64,000 nt of DNA. Source: Mixophyes australis. Taxonomy: Eukaryota; Chordata; Amphibia; Anura; Limnodynastidae. A program made the translations under genes and the position numbers. The stretch is taken from the NCBI GenBank assembly GCA_036250195.1, contig JAVHZZ010000006.1, forward strand, positions 161,255,224-161,319,223, written 5' to 3'. The notes beneath the pieces were generated by a model. That model saw only the letters and a program-made list of their open reading frames with translations, was not told the origin of the DNA and did not search any database. This document shows positions 56,901-64,000 of this stretch, one piece after another; position 1 is the stretch's first letter; each line of letters opens with the position of its first letter.

Positions 56901-58775
56901 TTTTTTTACTTTGACAAAATCACATATACCTCCTTATTTTATTCTGCGACTTCTAATGTTAATGGTAATAACGTTTACAGGAATCGCAAATATGTCTACT
57001 GGAGGTTTAATGTCTATTTTGGGCCAAAATAAAATGTACAGTATATGTAAACTGTGTTTTTGTGCAGTGTTTTTTTTACTTTTTTTTTACTTTCTCTTTT
57101 TTTTTTATTCTACAATTAATGACAACAGGTGGCTCTCACATTAGTTTACTTCCAGTTCTATTATACACGGAGCATCTTATTGCAAATGTAAACTGTAGTA
57201 AGTTTTCCTGTACAGGACATTTCCACTTGTACTATGATGTGTGAAGTTGTCTATATCTTTCAAATTTGTGGTCAAGCAGAGGACTGTGATCAGGTTCAGA
57301 GGCTTGAGCTAGAAAGTTGGCGGCCCTCACCCCCTTGAAAATGGCACCATATCCCCCTCAAGTATTGTGTTCCCAACACTAATGGACGAAAGTTGGAGAC
57401 ATCATGCTCTGCTCCTCAATGTGAGTGTAGTGCTTGTCTGTGACATCATATCCAAACGCTACACTCCCACCCTATCAAAGACTTGAATGAGCAGCAGCGG
57501 TCGGCAGCTATGTAGGTAAGAAGTCAACAGCTGGCACCTAGTGTGGGGGAGCTGCAGAGTCTTTACAAACCCTGAATGAGTGGCATTATTTCACTCATTC
57601 ACTTTTTTAGGTGACCACTAACAATTGGCACTATATGCAACTTCAAGGTTGTTTTAATCGTAGTGCTGGCCCTGAAGCTAGGTACTACATCTTGGCTTTG
57701 AACTAGATATAGTATTAAAGAGTGGGATACATTTTGGCTTGCATACATTTCAGATTAACACCAGAATTGAAATTCAATTACAGTGGACTTTATCATATTT
57801 TCTTATTTTAATTTTTATTTTAATTTGGCTTTATTACCATGCCTATTCAAAATCTATCAACCTTAGCGTCTAAGAGGAAACTCCCATTCATTTAATGAGG
57901 AGTTCTTTTGCATTCTTTAAACAACTTTTAACAAATGGAATCCAAAATGTAAGCGGTCTCCCTGTCCTGCGAGATCTATGTGTGTGTGTGTGTGTGTGTG
58001 TTAGGGGTCCCATAGAGATCTTTATGGTACTCATTTACTGCCACAAGAGTGCACTACACTACACCTTGCACTTTATGCATTAGAAGGAGAAATGGAGCTT
58101 TTAGCAGCTGTGGACAATTTTAATATAGCATTGCAAACAGTTGTATTGTAAATCTGTATTCAATGACATATAGAGAGTATCGCACACTAGAGTATGGAAA
58201 TATTCACTGGCAGGCAGACTAACTATCGGAGCCCATCTTACATCAGATCACTTACCTCCTGACATTACTTATCAACAAACACAAAGTGCTCTATATATTA
58301 AAGAGAATAAAGCCATATTGAGCTTCTACCTATCTATCAAGGGGTTAACACCAGCTATAAAGCCTATTAAACAAGGATTGTTGCCCTATACATATAGCAG
58401 GTTGTTAGGAAGTTTTCTATTACTGCTAAAAGTAGTGAAAAAAAAGTGGATGTATGTTCTCTTACAATGATCGAAAATTTTGAATGATTGTTCATTTTTT
58501 ACATTTTCTCCTAATCTGACTGGGCTTTGGAAGCAAACACAAATCCACTGATAATTCATCCTTTTTATGTTTCAGTGGTCAGTAAGAAATGTCAGTCTTC
58601 AAATTAGCGGAATTTAATTTTTACAACATGAAATGACATACTGATTTGGCCTCTTGCCATGGTAATTGTGTGCCTTTGTTTTATAAGAGAGAGACAACAG
58701 TATATTTTAGCTTGTGTTCTGCAGCACTGAGATATCTAATGAGACAGCAGTTGTTGGAAGTTTGGTGATACTTAC
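53921..58775. other. CDH4: Intronic sequence upstream of the EC1 partner exon
   Basis: About 4.9 kb next to the exon at 58776, on its downstream side in gene direction. A scrap of the ZNF143-type MITE lies near 55745-55800 (GTAGGCAACCTGTGG, CTGTGAAACAACAAG). A TG microsatellite is at 57979-58001. Otherwise nothing was recognised. Confidence 0.5.
57979..58001. repeat. (TG)n microsatellite
   Basis: About eleven TG units. A common intronic simple repeat. Confidence 0.9.
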
Positions 58776-58970
58776 TCGCACCAGCTGTTCAGGAAATGGG
58801 CCCCTTGAATTCTCTGGTACATTGACTGGAGGAATCACCCAGTCTCTCTTCTGTCTTCTCAGCCCATTAGCATCACGATGCTGTCGCCATGGTAAGAGAG
58901 TACCACTCTGGGTCTGTGGATGCTCGGTTGGACGGTCCCATTTACCTCTCTGCTGCTGCTGCTGCTGCTG
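58776..58970 (-). CDS. CDH4: CDH4 (R-cadherin) exon, prodomain end and EC1 start
   Basis: The minus strand reads polyglutamine, then RGKWDRP ... [15 protein letters not shown], the proprotein cleavage site RRQKR, then mature EC1 from [19 protein letters not shown] to QLVR. D1-W2 is the strand-swap tryptophan of classical cadherins. The LLPW...ANGL stretch before the cleavage site and the exon at 10970 both point to CDH4 rather than CDH2. The donor is GTAAGT directly after CGA (58776), phase 0. The acceptor falls within or beside (CAG)7 at 58950-58970, so up to seven glutamines may be included; the high boundary given here assumes all of them. The conserved part is intact. Confidence 0.95.
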
Positions 58971-60299
58971 ATGAGGCTATGTTTCCGATGGTTTGATATA
59001 GATTTTTGGAGAGACAAAGAGAGGAAATTAGGAGAATTAGTCTAACAATATTTAGCTAAAATATACAATATATAAACATGAGAAAGGTTAACTGTATTAC
59101 TTCACTCTTTCCAGATAGCCAAAACAGATTGTGTCTGCATAAGCAGACATGCTTGTGCATGTGTTCCATTTTCAATAAAGGTGCCTATAAACACCTTAGC
59201 AGACCTTATATTAGGAACGCCTTTTTGGCAGGTAAAGCTACAACTTGGTACTAGTAATTAATTGGGCAGCAACATAACAGAGATATGTTTTTTTTTTTTT
59301 TACTGGAAAAATAATACTGGAATAAATTAATTTATACAACTACAAAGACCACAACCTGTGAAAACACATAGTAATACTATACTTGTCCAGGGATAAGTTT
59401 ATGTTGAGTCAGTGCATCTAAGCACATCCTGTACCGTACATTCTCTGTGTACCTTGGAGCACTACTATCCCATCATGTCATATTATTTACTGATTCTTCA
59501 ATAAATATTACATTGTAAACATTAGAGAATTAGTGCAAAACTCTCTTTTGTCCCAATCCGAACCCATCAATATGTGCAAGTATGCCTTGACTTACGCCAA
59601 GGAGCATGGGGTTGGGTGGCTTTTTAGAAGAAACAGACCCGGCTAAGGGGGAGAAATTGAGTAGAGATAGGGTATCCCTAGCAAATTAACGGGATATAGG
59701 GCACTAGTGCGCCTCATTGTGCCGAACAGAGCAGAAATGAGCTTCAAATGAGTGTAGCAAAATTATTAAACTACCGGTTCCAAGCTGTCGATCTTCAAGT
59801 CTCTTCCTATACTTTTAACAGGACACATTTTGCATCTCTTGTTCAAGTTCATTTCTAGGTGCAATGTAATAAAAATCTTCTCATACAGAAAGAGTCACGT
59901 AATAATGACAGTCCATTGGATAAATATATGAAACAGTGGATTTTGCAAATCGCAGATGTTCGGCGACTTTGCAGGGTAAATTTAAAATGGCAATATCTTT
60001 AAAGGCAAAACACAGGAAGGCACAGGAAGCACACAACCACACCAGTACTATGTGTTAGTTTATGGTGCATTATACACTGTACACTTTAAGTCTTTTTTTT
60101 TGCTCTCCATTTCTTTGCTTTCTTTTGTTTATGAACCAGTCTGTCCTATTTGTAAATATTATTAGCTGTTCTTCAAAATTTGAAATCAGAGGAACAAATG
60201 CAAAACAATAAGTACAAAATACACAAAATAAATGAGCTAATTTTTCACTTAAAGTGCAGTTTATATATTGCCTTTGCACTGTATTTTTGCAGGAAATAC
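58971..60299. other. CDH4: Intronic sequence upstream of the prodomain exon
   Basis: On the minus strand a pyrimidine-rich tract (CCTAATTTCCTCTCTTTGTC, near 59010-59035) precedes the exon. The earlier prodomain exon was not found, so this intron probably leaves the window. No other features. Confidence 0.5.
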
Positions 60300-60628
60300 G
60301 TTTCTAGTAGAGATGCTCAGGCTCGGTTCCCGTAGAACCGAACACACCCGAACTTAGCAGATCCGAGTACCGAGTCGAGCTGGCTCAGAACTTTTGCGCG
60401 CCCTCAGAATTGAAAGCGAGGCAAAACGTCATTGTTACGTCGTCGGATCTTGCGAGTTTTGGATTCTATAAGTACCGCCCTCCACGGCGATCCAGCGCCA
60501 TTTCACAGAGGGACACAGAAGGGGTAGCACAGTTCTTGGCAGTCTTTAGAGCAGTTGGGCAGTGTCATAGGTAGAAAAGAAAAAGGAGGGGTAGCAGTGT
60601 TCTTCAAAGTCTACTGTGACATTCAGGA

Positions 60629-61060
60629 GAGCTCCATTGAACCATTGCTAATTGTCATTGCTGAAATTGATTTAATAGGTCTGGCAGGCTTTGTCTTCTA
60701 TATCTGCAGTCACATAATGTACTGTGTTATATAGGTAACACACAAAAAGAAGAGCTCCATTGCTAATTGTCATTGCTGAAAAAGAAATACTAGGGCTGGC
60801 AGGCTTGGTCTTCTGAATTTGTAGTCAAATTGTACGGTGTTATATAGGTTACACACAAAGAGGAGAGCTCCATTGCTCCATTGCTAATTGTCATTGCTGA
60901 AATAGAAATACTAGGGCTGGCAGACTTGGTCTTCTGAATTTTCAGTCAAATTGTACGGTGTTATATAGGTTACACACAAAGAGGAGAGCTCCATTGAGCC
61001 ATTGCTAATTGGCATTACTGAAATATAAATACTAGGGCTGGCAGGCTTGATCTGTCTCAA
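60629..61060. repeat. Tandem repeat in hAT copy 2 (113-123 bp units)
   Basis: GAGAGCTCCATTG-type unit starts at 60629, 60752, 60865 and 60986. Units also share GCTAATTGTCATTGCTGAAA, ACTAGGGCTGGCAGGC and TATATAGGTTACACAC. The position next to a transposon end parallels the arrays of copy 1, but the unit is different. Confidence 0.9.
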
Positions 61061-62915
61061 GCTAACAGTGTCTGCACCCTCTTCACAGATAACTACTTCG
61101 AGTGGTTTCAGCACTTTGCACAACACGGAAAGTATTCTCCACTGCGCGGGACTAAAGTACATTCCCCCTAAATTCTATTCTTCTTGCAGTTGCTGCATTC
61201 CCCTACATGCTGTTGCAGAATCGCAAAAATGACCCTAAATATTTCGGGACACAGACAGCATCTCCTGCATGTCATTGTCATTTTTTAAAAAGTTCTGTAC
61301 CACCAAGTTTATTGTGTTTGCAAAACAGGGAATGTGATGGAATTCCCCCCGCTGTAATGCTCTAACAATATTGGTGGCGTTATCAGAAATCACATATCCT
61401 CAGGAGAGTCCAAGCAGGATAAGCCATGTTGCAATGACATCCCTTAGTTTTTCAAACAGATTGTCAGCGGTATTACCTCTGACCTGCGCCTTGTTTCTTC
61501 TCTGATAACCACCTCTCACCCCCGCCTACAAGACTTCTCCCATGATGCTCCTCACTTATGGAATTCTCTACCATGCTCAATCAGACTTTCCCACAGCCTT
61601 CAAATCTTTAGATACTTTTTGAAAACCCATTTCTTTTTTAGAGGTGACCTTATCATCAATAACGCTATTCACACTAATTTTGCACCCTCACAACTATCCA
61701 ATCTCCATTCTGAGTCATACTCGCTCCTCTTGTTTCAGCTGTGCCATTTTCTTTTAGAATGTAAGCTCTCTAATGAGCAGGGTCCTCCATACCCTTTGTT
61801 TTCATGTCTCCATTCATTCTGTCTGCCTTGTCTCTTCTTGTTTTATGTATGTCTTGTTTTATGTATGTCCTTGTCTTCCCTACTGTATGGCGTTGTGGAG
61901 CACTGTGGAACCTTACAAATCTACGATAATAATAATAATAATAATAATATGCCTCTTAGTGAAGCAGATGATACACAGAGTAGCCTGCCTCAAAGAAATG
62001 TGACGTACTTGGGTACATGCTGCTGCTGTCCCTGCTGGTGAAGGCGAATCACCAACTCAGTGGGCTGTCACAATCATAGAATCTTTAGTTTGCCCATTTC
62101 TGCTTGTCCACATATCTGTGGTTAAGTGTACAGTGGGTAGAATGGCATTTTGTAGCCCAATAATTATATTTTTTTGAACCTTCTGGTAGAGGTGAGGAAT
62201 AGCTTTTCTAGTAAAATGGTGTTGTGATGAAATTTGGTAACGGGGACAAAAGACCTTAAGTAACTGTTAAAACCAGCTGCATTAATAGTTGATATTGGAT
62301 GCAGATCTAATACTAGCATAGTCCCCATGGCGTCTGTGATCCGCTTTGCGACTGGGTGACAGTTTTCATACTTGCTTCCTCTTGCAAAGGATTGCTTAAC
62401 AGTCAATTGTTGTAAACTACTAGTAGTCTTCTTCTTGGTCTGCTTCTGGGATGATGATTCGCCCCCAGCAGCAGTAGTGGGGATAACACTCAAGAATTAT
62501 TCTGAGGAATCCAGGATAGTGGAAGAGTCATCTAACCTTAGCAACTTGGATGCAGGACTAACTCCGATCGCTACTGTGGATATTGATAAGGACGGTGTTG
62601 TGGGTGTAGATTGCAGGCGTTGGGATCTAGCTGAGAGAAGAGACCTAGCTGATGATGGACTGCTTGTTGTTATTTATTTAGCATAAGTTTATGATTTTCC
62701 CAGCAGCTTGCCATGAACTTCAAATGGCGTAACATGGATGAGGTTCCTAGATGGTTAAGGCCCCTACCTCTACTGACTGTGGCTTTACAAACTAGACAAC
62801 TGTTGTCAGGATTTGGGTAAAAATAATTCCACACATAAGAGGTGGATTTTTTCATCTTATGCCAAGGCATGTCAATGGCCTTCTTCTTATCACTGACAAG
62901 AACTGCTGCAGTCTT
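61060..62915 (-). pseudogene. hAT transposase remnant, copy 2
   Basis: Homologous to the transposase of copy 1. The BED finger lies at about 62700-62870 (KKSTSYVWNYFYPNPDN, CLVCKATVSRG, LNHLGTSSMLRHL). A linker and N-terminal hAT segment follow at 62160-62493 (QQLTVKQSFARGSKY, HPVAKRITDAMG), then WTSRNGQTKDS near 62100. After the inserted L2 tail (61474-61949), a middle segment ends near 61080 with AQWRILSVLCKVLKPLEVV. Everything N-terminal of the BED finger and the C-terminal dimerisation block are missing. There are several frameshifts. Confidence 0.9.
61474..61949 (+). mobile_element. L2 3' fragment inserted in hAT copy 2
   Basis: The plus strand reads the L2 C-terminal region (HLWNSLPCSIRLSHSLQIF-like with stops, near 61555-61615), then a 3' region with TAGAATGTAAGCTCTCTAATGAGCAGGG and a CTTACAAATCTACGATAATAATAAT tail. 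Comparison with copy 1 shows it splits the transposase after TGTCAGCGGTATT, with homology resuming at ATGCCTCTTAGTGAAG (61950). Confidence 0.85.
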
Positions 62916-63210
62916 TGTTTGAATGTGTATGTAAATAATATTGTGATCTGTGAGGTGGTCAAAATTGACTACAAATGACTTGAAATTAGTGTTAGTGAGG
63001 TTAATAATAATGTAGGGGGGGAAAAAGCAAAAATATGTGATTTTAGCCCAAAAAAATAGGGATTATAGAAACAAATCGGGATCCAAAACCAAACCCAAAA
63101 CACGCAAGGGCGGTTTTGCCAAAACCAAAACCAAAACACGAAGTTAATCCAGATCCAAAACCAAAACCAAAACCAGATCACGGGGGTCAGTGAACATCTC
63201 TAGTTTCTAG

Positions 63211-64000
63211 CCATACTCCGATCAATGTAAAAAGAAGTTTCATCCATACTCCTTTATTCTCATGATTTATTTAAGCCATTAACAGGGATAAATGGAGAAA
63301 TATTTTAGGAGAAAAATGGAAAATTTTATTTAATGAAAGAGGTGGTTATATAATGAAAGGAAGTAGGACTTTGAGGTGTTGTTAGCATCTTTGCACAGTT
63401 TACCTATTCAGATTTTTCTGTCTTCCCCCACACCACTAGTTTGCAGATCATAGAGTTAGAATGCACCTTGAAGTGCTGGATGGACCATATAAGCTCACTG
63501 GTGCAAAATAAAAGAAACTGCGTTGCACTTCCAGTGCTTAAATAAGATCCTTTGTGTATGTTGGTGAGATTCTATCTCAGCACTGAACCATGCCATTTAG
63601 TTTTGTAGCACAGTCTATATCAGCATTAATAACATTGTTAACAATTCAGAGCTTAAAATAATCCCAGTAACATGATATAGAAAGGAGTAAGTGAAACATG
63701 TGGATGAAAGATTCATAGAACATGAAATCTGAGTAAAGGCACCTCCACACAATAGACTCAATTGGCTGCAAATTGAAGCATGAAAAGGCTGGTGATCCCT
63801 ATCAGCCTCTGACAATGGATGCAGTTAATGTTGGCTGCACCAATGGTCTCCCATTGGATTTGACCATTCAGCTTGAGTGACCAGATCAACATGTGTATGG
63901 GGGCCTTAAGCCTAGTGAAACACTGAGACATGGCAAATGATTTTGAAAAATATTGCAACATGTTCCCAAAATGACTGCAATGTCAAATAATGATTCTATC
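63211..64000. other. CDH4: Intronic sequence without recognised features
   Basis: Sequence to the window end. No exon or repeat was recognised. Confidence 0.5.

Larger units (their letters stand above)
11126..58775 (-). other. CDH4: CDH4 intron, 47,650 bp
   Basis: Bounded on the minus strand by GTAAGT after ...CTGGTGCGA (58776) and TTCTTTAG before ATCCGC (11125). Both junctions are phase 0 and the exons join as ...QLVR / IRSD, the order seen in vertebrate R-cadherin. The intron holds most of the repeats listed below. Large introns are a known feature of CDH4 and CDH2 in vertebrates. Confidence 0.9.
60308..63202 (-). mobile_element. hAT DNA transposon, copy 2, decayed and rearranged
   Basis: Inverted ends TAGAGATG (60308) and CATCTCTA (ending 63202), with a perfect 8-bp duplication GTTTCTAG (60300-60307 and 63203-63210). 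The low end matches the high, promoter-bearing end of copy 1; the high end matches the TTTTGG end of copy 1. The transposase remains are nevertheless on the minus strand in both copies, so ends and core have opposite relative orientation in this copy. It contains a four-unit tandem repeat and an inserted L2 tail. Confidence 0.9.

Noticed and set aside
11126..58775. N-cadherin (CDH2) as the identity of the host gene
   Set aside because: The EC1 exon reads [13 protein letters not shown] and GRMYVTRP, and the prodomain end has LLPW and ANGL, which fit CDH4. CDH2 differs at these positions from family knowledge.

Overview
The window is vertebrate nuclear DNA, most likely from a frog. Two short exons on the minus strand encode consecutive pieces of a classical cadherin that best fits CDH4 (R-cadherin): 58776-58970 (end of the prodomain, RQKR cleavage site, start of mature EC1) and 10970-11125 (rest of EC1 to ...SSYH). 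Both have good splice signals, and the 47,650-bp intron between them is contained in the window. Almost everything else is intronic DNA, most of it transposable elements. The anuran assignment rests on the element mix (L2 and L2-tailed tRNA-SINEs, hAT elements, palindromic MITEs, L1 copies of two ages); the species cannot be read from the sequence.

Layout from low to high coordinate. 1-4.7 kb: intron with a palindromic MITE and a tRNA-derived SINE. 4700-10851: a complete 6.15-kb hAT element with an 8-bp target duplication, a frameshifted BED-finger transposase and two tandem arrays, ending 118 bp from the EC1 exon. 10970-11125: CDH4 exon. 12.7-32.8 kb: MITEs, a nearly whole L2 retrotransposon (14.7-17.9 kb), an antisense L2 with a MITE inside it, worn L1 pieces, a broken-up minisatellite and a 29-bp array. 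36.3-47.4 kb: an old L1 split by a full-length L1 (37338-44245, minus) whose two ORFs are uninterrupted and which is bounded by a perfect 16-bp duplication. 50.5-53.9 kb: a MITE, an L2-like remnant and a 27-bp array of about 56 units. 58776-58970: CDH4 exon carrying (CAG)7 at its acceptor. 60308-63202: a second, decayed hAT copy with its own 8-bp duplication and an L2 tail inserted in it.

How the parts relate. CDH4 is the only host gene seen. The young L1 and both hAT transposases lie in the same orientation as CDH4, so their promoters, poly(A) signals and splice-like sites would be present in its pre-mRNA. Layered insertions give a relative chronology: old L1, then young L1 and a MITE; L2, then a hAT MITE; hAT copy 2, then an L2 tail. 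No new protein system was found. The most rewarding observations are regulatory or structural: MITEs carrying perfect RFX X-boxes next to CCAAT boxes, a MITE carrying ZNF143-type sites, a trio of 21-bp-spaced ETS sites in the L1 5' region, the CAG repeat at a CDH4 splice acceptor, and a hAT copy whose core is inverted relative to its ends.
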